A stretch of 64,000 nucleotides of DNA from Didymodactylos carnosus. Its lineage: Eukaryota; Rotifera; Eurotatoria; Philodinida; Philodinidae. Position numbers and translations under genes: made by a program. The stretch covers positions 27,078-91,077 of the forward strand of contig CAJNOQ010000042.1 in NCBI GenBank assembly GCA_905250885.1, read 5' to 3'. The first letter of the stretch is position 1. Every line of letters starts with the position of its first letter. Below the pieces are notes generated by a model. The model did no database searches, was not told the DNA's origin, and saw only the letters and a program-made list of their open reading frames with translations. Shown one piece after another: positions 24,842 through 38,100 of this stretch.

Positions 24842-25740
24842 CGGGCTCGGGACAAGAAAAAAATTTCACAGACTCGGGCTTAGTCACTAGAGTCGTGACA
24901 AGTCACTGAAAAATGTTGTTTCGTAAGTTTTGTCTTTCGATTGTAATTATGCTGCAACTTCAAATGTTTAATTCTTGTAATACAATCAAGGCAAAATCGT
25001 AATTTTATAATAACTAAGAAAAATTAACCTGGAGAGGCGAAACTGTCTGGATTTACACTTGAGAAGGTGTTTCATATCTAAAACTCGGTTTACAGTTCTT
25101 TCCTTTCGATTCTGAGGTAGTGAGTGGATGTAAAACATTTTTTTATACAGCATCTTTTAAATTAAGAATCAAATAAATTAGGCTTAAATTTTGTCACGCG
25201 GATTTTGCAAAAATAAGTCTGAGATTTCAAGCTGTCCATGAGTGGCACATCGAGGAAGTGAAAACTTTCAAAGTTTTTGAAAATTTTAGTAGCGTTTATC
25301 TACCCAGTCATGATGACAAAATAAAAGTCTGAATGAAACAGTTAGTTTTAAATGTCAGTTTTTGCACTGTCATTTTGAAATTGAAGAATGACTTGTGAAC
25401 AGATATTTTATAACTATTTAACTGCGACATTTTTCTACATTTTAGGATGCACAGTTAAATGCCTATTCTTTGGCATGACAATAGTCAAAAAGTCCACAAT
25501 AAGCGTGACTATTAATCTTCTTTTTCTCAACATTTTGTTTGTACGTTAAATGTCTTTCTCGCATCGTAATCAACAGTTATATATCGGACAATAAACTGAC
25601 TGTAGCAGTTCTGTATTTCTTACTACGTTTTTTCAATATTACTGCTTTACCAAAATAATTTTACGTGACAACATTTTTCAGTGACTTGTCACGACTCTGT
25701 AAGCCCGAGTCTGTGAAATTTTTTTCTTGCTCTGAGCCCG
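24842..25740. mobile_element. Non-autonomous element with ~75-bp inverted termini
   Basis: The left arm 24842-24919 and right arm 25668-25740 are near-identical inverted copies (shared words GACTCGGGCTTA, GAGTCGTGACAAGTCACTG). The left arm carries a small 5-nt insertion. The ~750-bp interior has no ORF. No transposase is present; it directly abuts the GC-rich cluster, which may belong to the same element. Confidence 0.75.
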
Positions 25741-26561
25741 TGAGCCCAAGCCAGTAAAGTTATTTTTTGTTATGAGCTCGTCTGTCTCGCGGGACGGGAT
25801 TCGTGGCTGCTCCGCAGGACTCTAGATTCTGGATCTGGTATCAGTGATGGAGAAATCAAAGAATCAAAAAATACCAAGAAGTTGGGAATTATTCTCCTTG
25901 AGAGTATTCATCGAAAAGAAATCAATCAGAGAAAAGTGTAAATAATCGACCATTCAGTGTCAATAATAATGTTAAAAGCGGTCATTAAATGATACTATTA
26001 ACTGCCCGGTTCCCGACAGGTTTTTTACCAATTAAAAAAAATGCCACTTTCAGCCATTAGTACGTTCCCAGTTAAAAAATATCTAAAAGTAGTGAATGAT
26101 TATGTCAGATGGCTAAAAAATGTCATTTGACGAGCAGTTAACGAACTTTTAATGTGACCGTTTTTGACGTTCTGGGAATCCTTTAACTTTAAAAAGTCTT
26201 CAATAGATTGCAAATGAGCAGAGATGAAAATAATTTTACTTATTATCACTTATAAAGTACTTTTATTTTTAAACTATATTTATAATCTATTTTCAAAAAC
26301 TGCAGTATTAACTACAGTCCTTCTCAAACGTAAAAACAATTTTAGACATTGTTCTTGAAACCTTTTTCTGTTAACAACACCGCTTATTCATCGGTGATTG
26401 AGTTTGATAAACCCGCTATCCATCCTCTGAATATTAGGAGACAAAACTGGTATAGCGCCACTTTTTTATTGCAACAGTAATTGTAATTGTAGTTTTTACA
26501 AATTACAAACTGTTTTTTAAGCATCTCAATCATTTTCAAACTAATCTAATTTTTATATTTA

Positions 26562-26610
26562 TCGATATTGAAGATACGCGCATTAATAATGCCCTTATCT
26601 TCAATATCGA
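26562..26610. repeat. Perfect 15-bp hairpin
   Basis: TCGATATTGAAGATA at 26562-26576 and its exact complement at 26596-26610, with a 19-nt loop. It is not placed as a terminator; no gene ends nearby. Confidence 0.7.
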
Positions 26611-27518
26611 AAAAATACCATCAGTAAACTAAGATGGAGAAAAAAGTGTCATCGATCAAAAATGTTGACATTCTGACGTTCTTTTTAGTGTGTAGAAGGC
26701 GTTGAACAAGTCAAACTGAACAACTGATAAAATTATATTTTCAGCGACAGATGTCACAAGTAGTTGACGCCAGAGCGTATTCTTCAGATATTGTGCTTAC
26801 CTCTACTGATTCTTGTTGAAATCAATGGTGATCAATATGTATGATGCTAGTGGTTCATTTTTTGCGAGAAAAAACTCGTTATGTAAATCATGGATTAGCT
26901 TGAACAGGCGCTACAGAATTGTAGTATAGTATATATATAATATACTAAATGGATAAATCTATCACCATCACACATTCTGTAGATTACGTCGACTTGTAGT
27001 TCATTCTCTCTCAACTTGTTTCTCTGTGTTCCCTCTCAATATGACTATCGTTTATCTACTTCCGTAGTGGAATTACAACCTCCTCTTTTAAATCTCTGTT
27101 CGCCATAAATTCTATTGTTTGAGTTACACTGTTTTTTTTCACAAGTATAAGCAAAGTGATCTCATTTTTAGGAGTGTCGGTTTGTATAGTTATTAAAAGC
27201 ACTAACATGAATAAGTTGAGTAAACGAAGAACCTTCCTTTAAGCTTAAACTTGCTGGTTTAAAATTACATGTTTTGATTGTCTACATGGTGAATCACGAC
27301 GGAAAATAAAACTTTACGTGTTTGTAATGAAATTTGCTGTAGGGATGTATCTATTAGTGACCTGTTCCTTTCCATTCATCGCGCATTTTCCTCCTAATAT
27401 TTCTCAATAGACTTGTTCAAAAAATTGTTGACAGGCGATTTTTGCCTACAAAAAATTTGGCTTAGTTATAAGTTATTTTTATCTTTTAGAACTTTTTCCT
27501 AGCATAAAATGCGATGAG

Positions 27519-30500
27519 ATGTCGACTTTTGGTAGTAAAAAGTTGATTCAGCGTTATTTCTATCAGCTAACGGTTGGCTGTGGTAACACACATTGTTCGA
27601 ATGTTTATTGTTATTCTAGTCCATCATTTAAATATGATCGTACATTATTCAATGATAAAAATGTTGCTGCTGTTGAAGCAGTGAAATTAAGTAAAGAACA
27701 TAATGTAGAATTATGTACAGAAAACTCCCCCACAACAGTAACAACAACATTACCTTCGGTTGGATTTAATGAAACAATTTTAAATAATCTGTTAGAAGAA
27801 TGTCATAAAACAGACAATTGGGAATTATTTATTAACACGATTGTGTCCATATTTTCTGATCGAAGAATGTTGTCAACATCTTTTCTAAAAAAAGAATTTG
27901 AAAACAAATTATTGCATTCAAATGCAAAAAATGGAGATGGAGATGCAATTCAGAATAGCAACAATACCAGTGCAATTTCAAAAAGTATGCATGCACAAAT
28001 AATCTGCTATCATTTGAGTACAATTTGTTCATTACTGTTAAAATATCTTTAGATAAATAACAGCTTATAACTGTGTTAATTCTGATCTTTTTCTTTTCTT
28101 TTTTTAGCTAAAATCTATCATGACAAAATAGAATTAGCAACAGATGAATTAACATTAGATTTTATTGCGATGCGTCGTGCTATAAAATTATTATGTACTA
28201 AATACGAAGATTATTTATTAATTCCATTGAATAAAGCTATTAAAACTCTCACATCAAACATTACCCTAGATTTGGGTTCTACTCAGTCAATAGAAAATGA
28301 CAATAATTTTTTGAATATATTTTTTATTATATTTGAAATATCTTATCTATCTTATCCTGAATATATTTTTGATTGTGCAAGATGTTTTTATCATTCAATA
28401 ACAAAATTATCTAAAAAATCTCAAGTAAAAATTATACAAATTTATTCTAAAATGACATCATCCGATTTATCCATTTATGTTACTCATTTACGACAATATT
28501 TGACTATGTACACAATGATATGGGTAGAACATACAACTGTTAATAGTAGCAGTGAAAAATTATTATCACAAGAAGCAGGTATATATATATTTATTTATTT
28601 TCATTAAAAAAAAAAGAAATAATGAATCTTTGCTTGTTTTAGGAATGAAAGATGGTTTAGATGTATTACGAATATTTTTTTATTCCAATTTGCTTGGTGG
28701 TAAACGTGATAAATTAGAAGTTATTAAATTAGAAAAAGAACAAGATAAATTAATGAGTACTGAAATTATAAAACGTCGTGAACAACGAAATGAAGATGAC
28801 GATGACGAAACGGGACTAAACAATGAAAATAATGAAACAATGTCACGACGAATGGCATCAAATATAGAAAACGAAGAAGAAGATGAGAATCCATTTGATA
28901 TTGATTTACAAGTAAATATTAAATCTTTCACTTTTATGCAATATTTCTTTGATATTCTATTTGTTTTTAGAAAGCGGTAGGATTAGAACCAAATGAATAT
29001 CGTTCTGGTCTCTTATCGTATGACGATTTTATTAATGAATTTGTCAATGAAAAAATAGAAATAATGAAAGAATATTTAAATTATTATCGTCAAAAAGCAT
29101 CAGTTTCATTTTCATTTATTATTTATCCATTTTTTTTAACAACAACAAATAAAATAGGTACACAAAAATATTTTTATATTAGAAAAAATGAATGTAACAC
29201 TGTATGTTTTTTTTTGTTCTTGTCTTCAGCTCTATTAAATATTGAAAATAAAATAAAAATGTATCGTGAAAGACATACATCCGTTGTACATAGTCTACTC
29301 GGTATAAGATTGAATCCATATTTTAAAATTAATGTAAGAAGAGATCATCTTATTGAAGATGCATTAATAGCTGTAAGTAATTGAGAAAATAAATCTCGTA
29401 CTATCACGTCTCAATTTTTGTAAATTTAATTATCTAGCTTGAATATCAGGGCATTGAACGACCACAAGAATTAAAAAAACAATTGTTTGTCGAGTTTGAT
29501 GGTGAACAAGGTAAAAACATTTAAACATATACTGATGATAGATTTTCGACTTACCGTTTGTTTATCTCATTTAACAGGTGTTGATGAAGGAGGTGTTAGT
29601 AAAGAATTTTTTCAGTTAATTACTGAACAAGTATTTAAACCAGAATATGGTAAAATATCAAAAAATAGAATAAAAATATAGATAAAATGACAAATTTAAT
29701 TTTATTTTGAAGGTATGTTTATGTTTGATGAAGAAACAAGATCTATGTGGTTTAATCCATCAGCAGGTGATGATATGGATCGTGAATATACACTCATAGG
29801 AATGCTTATCGGACTAGGTAAATGTAGAAAAAAATGTATCAGATATTCTTCTTATTGACTTTATTATTTTTGTTTATATTTAGCTATCTATAACAACATC
29901 ATATTAGACATTAAATTTGCTCCTGTGGTTTACAGAAAATTAATGGGAAAATTGGGAACTTTTGAAGATTTAGAAAAATCACATCCGGTATGTAGCAACA
30001 CGGATTTGGATATTTGAGTATCCGGTATGTGATAATACGAATTTGAGTTAACAGTAATAATTAGAGGAGAAAAGCGACGATTTTGTATTTTCAATTGTTT
30101 TAGTTTAAAATATTGTAACAGTTTTTTCGTAAAAGACCCGCAGGTTGTTTTCTAAGCACATAATTTTTTATGTTCTTTAGATGATATATCAAAGTTTAGA
30201 ACGTTTATTATCTTATAACGAAATAACGGAAGGTGGAAATATTGAAGATATATTTAGTCTTACATTTCGAGTATCATTAACGGATGCGACGGGTAGTCGT
30301 TTGACATATGATCTCAAAGAGGATGGAGACAATATTCTTGTTACAAATGATAATAGAGAAGTATATTGTTGTATAAAAAACGACTCGTACAATTAATTTT
30401 TGATGATTTTGAGATGAAAATTTTCAATAAAGAAATTAAGAGTTAAGTCGCCTTTTTTAGTGTGATTAAATAACATTATTTATTGGAATATTTCATTAGT

Positions 30501-31293
30501 TATCTACTGACATCATCAGTCCAATAATTAGTTTACAGAGTGAAAAACCAGAACAGAAAACAAATAATATGAAAGGAGAGAGTATAAGAGAAGAATTCTA
30601 ATTATGTATGTCAAAAAAGGTGACTTTACTCTTAATTTTCTTTATCTTACAATTGTATTAATATTTTTACTTTATTTAGGAATTTATTCGTTTATACAGC
30701 AATTTTATCTTGAATAAGAGCATCGAGAAACAATTTAATCCATTTTATCATGGATTTTTATTAGTAACACATGGTAGTTATTTAAGAAAATTATTTAGAC
30801 CGGATGAAGTTGAATTATTAGTAGCCGGAAGTCAAGTAAATGTCATACGCTAGCATTTTACAATATGTCTTCTTTATTATGTACTATTTTATTAAGGTAC
30901 TTGATTTTGATCAATTAGCGTCTACCACTGAATACGATGGAGGATATTCTTCTGAGCATCCGACAATTAAGTAAGAGACCATTGGTATTCTATTCTGTTG
31001 AGAGTATGCAGATTTTTGTTTTATTTAGAAATTTCTGGGATATAATGAATAATCTAACAGATGATCAAAAACGAAAATTTCTTCGATTTACAACAGGTAG
31101 TGATCGTACACCAATTGGAGGTTTGGCTAAATTGAAATTAGTTATTGTACGAAAAACAGCCGATACTGATTCACTTCCAACCGCTCATACATGTTTCAAT
31201 GCATTATTACTACCTGAATATTCAAGCAAAGCAAAATTACAAGAAAAACTAGTGAAAGCCATACAGTATGCTGAAGGTTTTGGACTTATGTGA
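27519..31293 (+). CDS. UBE3A: E3 ubiquitin-protein ligase UBE3A/E6AP
   Basis: HECT-type ubiquitin ligase. Thirteen GT-AG exons: 27519-27984, 28108-28578, 28643-28911, 28971-29157, 29230-29372, 29438-29510, 29578-29649, 29713-29817, 29884-29987, 30181-30360, 30680-30835, 30897-30970, 31029-31293; 854 residues, the usual size. The N-terminus is the AZUL zinc finger ([11 protein letters not shown] plus a later Cys in VELC), diagnostic of UBE3A among HECT ligases. The HECT domain fills the C-terminal 350 residues with [22 protein letters not shown] and the catalytic Cys in [15 protein letters not shown] (about residue 822), ending EGFGLM. An acidic/basic insert sits near residues 345-400. A small inverted-repeat element lies in intron 10. 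The start is the ATG just before the AZUL domain. It appears intact. Confidence 0.97.
30426..30648. repeat. MITE-like element in UBE3A intron 10
   Basis: Imperfect ~34-bp inverted arms at 30426-30460 and 30613-30648 (shared AATTAAGAGT and an AAGTC-CCTTTTTT core) enclose about 150 bp without coding sequence. It explains why this intron (319 bp) is longer than its neighbours. Confidence 0.65.
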
Positions 31294-32652
31294 CGATCGT
31301 TTTTATTATTTTTTTCTTGTTGTTGTTGTTGTTTAATCTTTTTTCACATATGATTGTTTATTTGTTCGGATGCAATCTTTTTTTCTCTCTTTTGGTATTT
31401 TTATACTTTGTTGTTGTTGATCATTTGTTTTTCTCTAGTCTCTTATTGAGTTATACACATGTAATTTCTCTCTTTCAATCCTTTTTTATTGTGAAAAGGA
31501 TGTAGCGCAACATTCTATGTTTTTTTCCTATTTTTTCTATCAAGAATTTAGATTATCTACTTTGCCATATATATATATATTAGCACTGTGATAGAACAAA
31601 GAAAAAAGTGTACCTACGCACAAGCTATTTATCTCGTATGATCAACAATTATCCTGTTCGTTTTCTTTTTGTACTGCTCTATTTTCTTCTGAATAAGAAG
31701 ATCGACTATTCTTACATTTGAAAATACTTTAGATAAAACATTTTTTTTTTCATGAGTGTAGTTGTTCTCGTTTGTTGATCAATTATACTACTATTTCTCT
31801 ATTTTTCTATTATCGCCGAAATAAACCATAGAACGTAGAATGAAAGGAATTGAAAGGAGTATATTTCGTGAATATATCAATGTCAACAGTTAAAGAACTT
31901 GGTTTGTTGGTCGGTCAGATGGAGGAAATTTGAGAAATGTAGATTTGTTAATTGACATCAAAGTTAAGTAAAATATTCTCGTTTAGAAGGAAACATTCTT
32001 GAAGAATGAGGCTAATCATATAAAGATCAAGTTCATCTTACCTAGAAAAGAGTTGATACTTGAAGATAGACATAAAAATCCAGCACTGTTTTCGTCTTCT
32101 GCATCAGCAAAATACAATATTTATAATTTTCATTCAATTTCTACGCTGAGGAGAAATCAAAAATGATCCCATCTATCCATTGGTCGGATAACTATGAGAA
32201 ATAGATAATAATTTTAAATAATAATCACATTGTAAAATAACATTTACAAGGAGTATAATCGAAGCTTTTTCGATGATGTTGCTCCTGTTTGCTTTTTCGT
32301 TTTATATCTTGTTTGGGATTCACCCACTAGAATAATTTTCTCATTTTTTTGTAAACATTAGCGCGATAATGCTAAAAAACTTTATTGAAGCTCACGTGAC
32401 ATTTTTTCCTCCATATGAACTAAGACGTGTGACAAGTAATACTCGCCAGAACTCGCTCAATCTCTTGACTGTCAGTGATAGAATATCCTCAGAGTCCTTC
32501 GGAGGCTCTCTATAGAGTCCCAGAGATCGAATACCACGCTCGCCATTGTTTTAGGCTGAAGCTAACGCAGAAATCGTTAGAAAACTTAGAGTTCTCGGGA
32601 GCCCCTACAAGCCAGAATCTCCTGGAATAAATACAAATTCGAAATAAATAAG

Positions 32653-32742
32653 AAGTAAAAGAGTATAGGACTGCTACAAATATCACTTTGATGTTATATA
32701 CCATCAAAATGATATTTGTAGCAGTCCTATACTCTTTTATTT
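32653..32742. repeat. Long near-perfect hairpin, 41-bp arms, 8-nt loop
   Basis: Arm 32653-32693 and arm 32702-32742 are inverted copies with about two mismatches, both containing AGAGTATAGGACTGCTACAA or its complement. This is the tightest palindrome in the window and would fold strongly as RNA or extrude as a cruciform. Confidence 0.85.
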
Positions 32743-33380
32743 CATATTTTATTTACTACTACTCTTCCAACCAGTTAAATGCAAATTTCTTCCTGCGTTA
32801 TTATATACTGAAGTCAAGAGAATTTTTGTTGATGAAAAATTTTTTCTTTCTGACTGTCCATCCTCCTGTAACCGACGGACAGACAGACATTTTTCGTTTT
32901 ATGATCCTTAACATACACTCAAGAGAATATTTCCAAACACAACATGCACCAATAACTAAAACACTATTTTATAGATGTCCGTCACGGTAACGATCTCGTC
33001 ACTTTTTTTTCCAAACGTTACGGTAACGATGGTCACGAGAAAGTCCTTTTAAAAATCTTTACGTAGCGTTTTCTTAGAAAAGTATTTCAGAGATAATAGG
33101 GTACGATTCTCATTCATAGTTAAACATTTATGGGAAGAATCCTTATTGTACGTGAAACTGGTGGAAGAATTGAACAAAAAATACTGTTTAAGACGTGAGA
33201 CTCATATCTCTAAAATATTTAGGGATTATTGCTAATAAAATGCGACTTACTACTGTAAAATTTGCTCAGTCAATGCTTCGAACTTCTTACATGAAGCAGT
33301 ATTGTAACTTTTATGACTGTCGCAAAACCGTTTCGTCAGAATACATATTTAACCCCTTTAGCTACTTTACTGAGGAGCGA

Positions 33381-33739
33381 AGGTTCCCAAGTGTTAGTCT
33401 CCATTTTCAATGGGATATATACCAGTTTGTAGAGCTTAACGAGCTGATCACGATGGCATATAACGTTCATCTCCATATCCTGTAGGTTAAGAGTCAGATC
33501 GATTTCAACTTTCAAAGGATCACTATGCGACGCTGTTTGGGGAAACTTAGATTTTGACGATATTGTAGTTGCAAGCGGTCGGATTTGCACCATAGAATGC
33601 GCCGTAGTCGATTGTGAATTCTCAAGCTATAATAAAGAGACTAAGCATGTTTTTGAGTACTATACATTTTGTAAAAGAAAATATTCGCATAATAATATAT
33701 GAAGAAAAGGATGATGAAAGTATAACACGTTACAATCTT
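33381..33739 (-). repeat. Left arm of large inverted duplication, with exon-like ORF
   Basis: Inverted copy of 34754-35115, differing at only scattered positions. On the minus strand it encodes an open frame (33336-33593, starting MVQIRPLATTIS) preceded by a pyrimidine tract ending TATAG, like a splice acceptor. The same peptide is encoded in the right arm on the plus strand. The peptide family is not recognised. Both arms may be copies of one exon of a host gene elsewhere. Confidence 0.8.
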
Positions 33740-33891
33740 AGATCAGATTAGATTTATTTTACGCAAAGGCAGGATATTACCAAAAAAAGTTCAAAATACT
33801 TGTGGCATCCGTGGATACCTTGTGATAACCTAAAACTAAAAATTTTAAACCAAAAATACAAAAAAAAAGAAAAAAATTATATATAGCATTA

Positions 33892-34700
33892 TTAAAAGCC
33901 TGCATAATCCCTCAGCATATTTTTAAATGTTGATAAAGAAGACTGACTCGCTAAGGCAGAAGGTAGTTCATTCCAATCTTTCGATGTTCGCGGAAGAAAA
34001 GAGCTGGATACAAATTTTGACTATAAAGGAGGAATAAACACGCGATTATCATGGCCTAATCAAGAACTTTGACGCGTTGTTAACTGCGAAATCAAATCAA
34101 AAGATGAGAGAGGACTTTTATGATTGAATATTTTATAGAAATAGAGAAGGCGATAATATAGACGTCTGTTTGAAAGTGGGTGAATTTTAAATTGTTTGAG
34201 TAGAGAAGAAGAAGAACTACTAAAGTCTTGTGAAATGATTCTGATAGCAAGACGCTAAATTTTATCCAAAATATGAAGATGAGAGGTGAAAGTCGAATCG
34301 TAGATAACACAACCGTATTCAAGCACGGATCTTACACAAGTTTTATACAGATGACAACGAAGAAATGAAGGCCACTCACGAAAGACTCTTGAGACAGCCT
34401 AACATTTGACGAGATTTCATTGAAACATATTCAATGTGAGCTTTCCCTGTTAAGTTATATGAAATAATCATGCCAAGGAGCTTAAGAGACAAAACTCTTT
34501 CTATATCAACGTTATTTATTGAAAGAGTAAGTGAAGGAAGCATTTTAGTAGCGTTTGAAAATAAAATCCATTGACATTTGTTTATGTTTAATTTGACCGC
34601 ATTTATATCACACCAAAGAAGAAGCTCCTTATCATTAATCTTTTCGAGTTCTATATGAGGAAGAAAACCATCAAGAAAAGCGTCATGAAAAAAGATTGAA
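33892..34700 (-). pseudogene. Degenerate non-LTR (LINE) reverse transcriptase, C-terminal half
   Basis: Minus-strand translation gives, in order, LLWCDINAVKLNINKCQWIL, LSLKLLGMIISYNLTGKAH, LEYGCVIYDSTF and, at the end, RTSKDWNELPSAL and FKNMLRDYAGF before a TAA at 33894-33892. This is the usual tail of CR1/jockey-like LINE reverse transcriptases. At least four internal stops interrupt it, so it is a dead copy. The YADD box and everything upstream are missing. It lies exactly between the arms of the inverted duplication. Confidence 0.8.
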
Positions 34701-34753
34701 CTGGGTAGAAAAGGTTTAACGCATATTTTCTATCCGAATGTTTCATATCCGAA

Positions 34754-35115
34754 AAGATTGTAATGTGTTATACTTTCATCATCCTTTTCTTCATATATTA
34801 TTATGCGAATATTTTCTTTTACAAAATGTATAGTACTCAAAAACATGCTTAGTCTCTTTATTTTAGCTTGAGAATTTACAATCGACTACGGCGCATTCTA
34901 TGGTGCAAATCCGACCGCTTGCAACTACAATATCGTCAAAATCTAAGTTTCCCCAAACAGCGTCGCATAGTGATCCTTTGAAAGTTGAAATCGATCTGAC
35001 TCTTAACCTACAGGGTATGGAGATGAACGTTATATGCCAGCGTGATCAGCTCGTTAAGCTCTACAAACTGGTATATATCCCATTGAAAATGGAGACTAAC
35101 ACTTGGGAACCTTCC
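34754..35115 (+). repeat. Right arm of large inverted duplication, with exon-like ORF
   Basis: Inverted partner of 33381-33739. Plus-strand open frame 34900-35127 (reading back to an acceptor-like TTTATTTTAG at 34864) encodes the same peptide as the left arm with two or three substitutions (for example Q for H before RDQLVKLY). The arms lose similarity after TGGGAACCTTC at the outer end. No other exon of this putative gene is in the window. Confidence 0.8.
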
Positions 35116-38100
35116 CTTGTTAGATGAACTAAGGCAAAATGGTGGGTACTACAAGAATAGTACCCTTTCGCCATAGTACCGATTAATTCCCTTAATTGAA
35201 AGAATAAAGTTTAGAATCGTACATTCTCATATGCCTGTTTTTTTGTGGTCTAGATCACGCTCCTTACGAGGACCGTAAGTCACGTGATTATGGAGAAGAA
35301 GAGAAAGAAACAAAGACATGTAGTAAAGCACAAAAATGTAAAGTATTACATATAAACACGTGTCAACAGACCAATCAACGTGACCATTGTTACTAGTGTT
35401 ACACAAAGTATGTATGACAACAAATTGCGAATTGTTCTCGAACATTTAATTTCGACGACATTAACTGATGATCTTAGTGGGTTCCTTATAGATATTGACT
35501 TTTAAAGCAATATTCATGTGTATCTGAGATTAGTAATTTTATCAATGTAATAAACTTTGCTATTATTTTCTCGTAGTAATCATCATCATCTTTGGCGTTC
35601 GTGTTTTCTTTTTACTACGATATATACCTGTAATAATTATAATAATAATAATCTTTTGAACATAAGAAGAATGAAATAAAATGTGTTTTACACTTGTACT
35701 TGAAGTTTAATAGTAATTGACGTTGAATCGCGTTGTTTCTTTTTCTTTTGCTGCCGCTTATATGTGAGTGTGTGCATGTCAATCAAATGGATTAACCTGA
35801 CGCGATTTGTCATAGAATTGAAAATCCTCATTATTCAAATATTTATTACACACATACATACGTCTACCTCGACAATTTGAGTAGGTAGCACATTCTAAAA
35901 CGTTTTTAACAATTCACTTTTTGGATTCGTTTTGACTATTATTGTCAAGTAAAAAAAAGTAAAAATAAATTATTTCTATAATTTTCTATAGGACTGAATT
36001 ACAAATTTACAAACATTTTTTAAAATTATAGTTTGAAATTTGAGATATCAAATCTTGAGATTGTTTTAATCGTAGATGCCATCTCTCGCTGCACGAGTAA
36101 TATTTTCAGATATTGTTCGGTAGGTGCCTGTAATCGGCCCAAGGGTATCCTATTGGAATCATAGACTAGTGTTCCATCGTCGTAGAATCATTAGTTATAA
36201 ATGATATCGAGTTGTTTGAGAGCGCCAATGAGAATCAATACCGTTTTGATCCAATAAAATTTGATTTTCTTATTTTGTAATTACAAAATATGGCAGTAGG
36301 GATGTTGAACAACAATTATCTGGTCTAATAAATTTTCTCTCTCTCTTATTCTTTTTTGCCTGCTGTTAACTGCCACTATTTGTAACAATTATCAAACTAT
36401 GCTTTGAGCACACTTACCTTGAATAAAGTCAAATGTATGTTAATCAAATTTTCTACTATTGAATAAATTTTATTGATTGATTTAAGATACAGGTATATAT
36501 TAGAGGAGAACTAATGAAAGTATTACTGTAGACTGATTAGAAAAAAACGATTTTTTTTATTATATACATATGCATATATATGTGTGTGTATGTATATGTG
36601 TGAGAGTATATATATGTATATAATCTATTGTTCAAATTAATTGAAATGATAAGCCACTGCAAGAGCGAGATGGAGACATCTGTCAACAAAAAGATACACA
36701 CACACATAATGTAAACGGAATAGGACGAAGAAGAATTATGTTTTTATCACTTTATACTATATTTTAAATAGTTATTATAAACATAGGAGAAAAAACAAGA
36801 TGAGAAATTGTACACATACATAGTGTTTACATCCTGTGTAAGCACACTATTCTATACACAAATGTTGAGTTAATAACCATCTAATAGAGAATTGGTGGAT
36901 AACAAACAGATCATCAAATGTGAAACTTGACGAATACATACGTTATTGTTTGATAACTTTATATACAGTAAACTCTTTCTCATAGTATTCGTGACTAGGA
37001 AAAAATGCATACCATTAGTAGTGTGCATTTACGCGTGTCTAATTGTATTGTTGTTAAAATTTATTAAAGTTAAAGTTATGCACTTTTCTTTTTCTCAAAT
37101 AGTGTTTGTATTTAATCTTTATGAATTAGTTACTGTGTAATATAGTTTTACATTAAAATAACTGATCAGTTAAATCAGTATGCTCAACTTTAGACATCAT
37201 GCTCATGTGCAATAGAAATTAAGATTAATTTTGTTTTTTTTTGTTTTTTTGGTTACTGTTAACATATCATATAATATTGCACATTGTATTATTCTGTTTG
37301 AATATTTCGATTCGAATTGAGCGAATATACTCTAATCTTTGTATCAACATTTAACAACTATAGAAAGAAAAAACGAACCAAAGACTATTTATATTTACTT
37401 CTTTATGATTAAAAATGTGTTTGAGTGGTTGATACAATTTATGGAAGATCAAAAAAAAGAAGAAGAAAGAAATACATATAAACGAAAAGAAGAAGAAGAA
37501 GAAAAAAAAAGAGAAGGATGTCAAGTGCGCTTTATGACATGTCAATATATGAAGAAAAAAAAAAATGGAGAAAAGAAAACGAATGGGAAATTAGTTTTTT
37601 TTTTTTTCACTGAGCTGTATTGTCAATGATCATCACTGTGATTCGTTAAACTAGCGAATGAATATAATCTTTAACATCCAACCAATGAACACTTTTTTCT
37701 ATTATGATTAAATATGGTAGAATAATCAATGATTTTTATTTGTTACATTCTCACTCTTATCAACGATCATGATAATGATTTTTTAACTATTTATTATTGT
37801 TATTATTATTATTATTATTAATACTTGACATTCTAATAATAATAAGAAATATGACAACAAATACTGGTAAGCAAAACAAAAAAGATATTAAATATTAGAT
37901 TTTAACATATAGTTGATTATCATACATTCTATGTTACAAAAATTCCTATAGAATAAAATTTAAATTAGAAATTAAAGTTTATTAAATTTATCATCAAATA
38001 ATTGTTTCAGCTTCGTTCTTCATTTTAAAAATTAGTTTACTCTATTTTAACAGTAAAAAGACTATCTGAAGTACCAAAAAAGTATAACCTGTTTAATTAC

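Larger units (their letters stand above)
22139..27518. other. Repeat-rich intergenic region, VAC14 to UBE3A
   Basis: Contains inverted-repeat elements listed separately. A plus-strand open frame at 22604-22861 (begins MYRLYFRSAFARKL) has protein-like composition but no recognised family and no supporting exons, so it is left uncalled. The rest shows no gene. Confidence 0.5.

Noticed and set aside
24592-24909. Overlapping Cys-rich open frames on both strands
   Set aside because: They arise from GC-rich repeated words, not from protein constraint.
28680-28931. Ser-rich minus-strand frame opposite UBE3A exon 3
   Set aside because: It is the antisense of the acidic/basic insert of UBE3A.
37351-37629. 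Glu/Lys-rich frame and its Phe-rich antisense
   Set aside because: Purine-tract low-complexity DNA; no gene structure.
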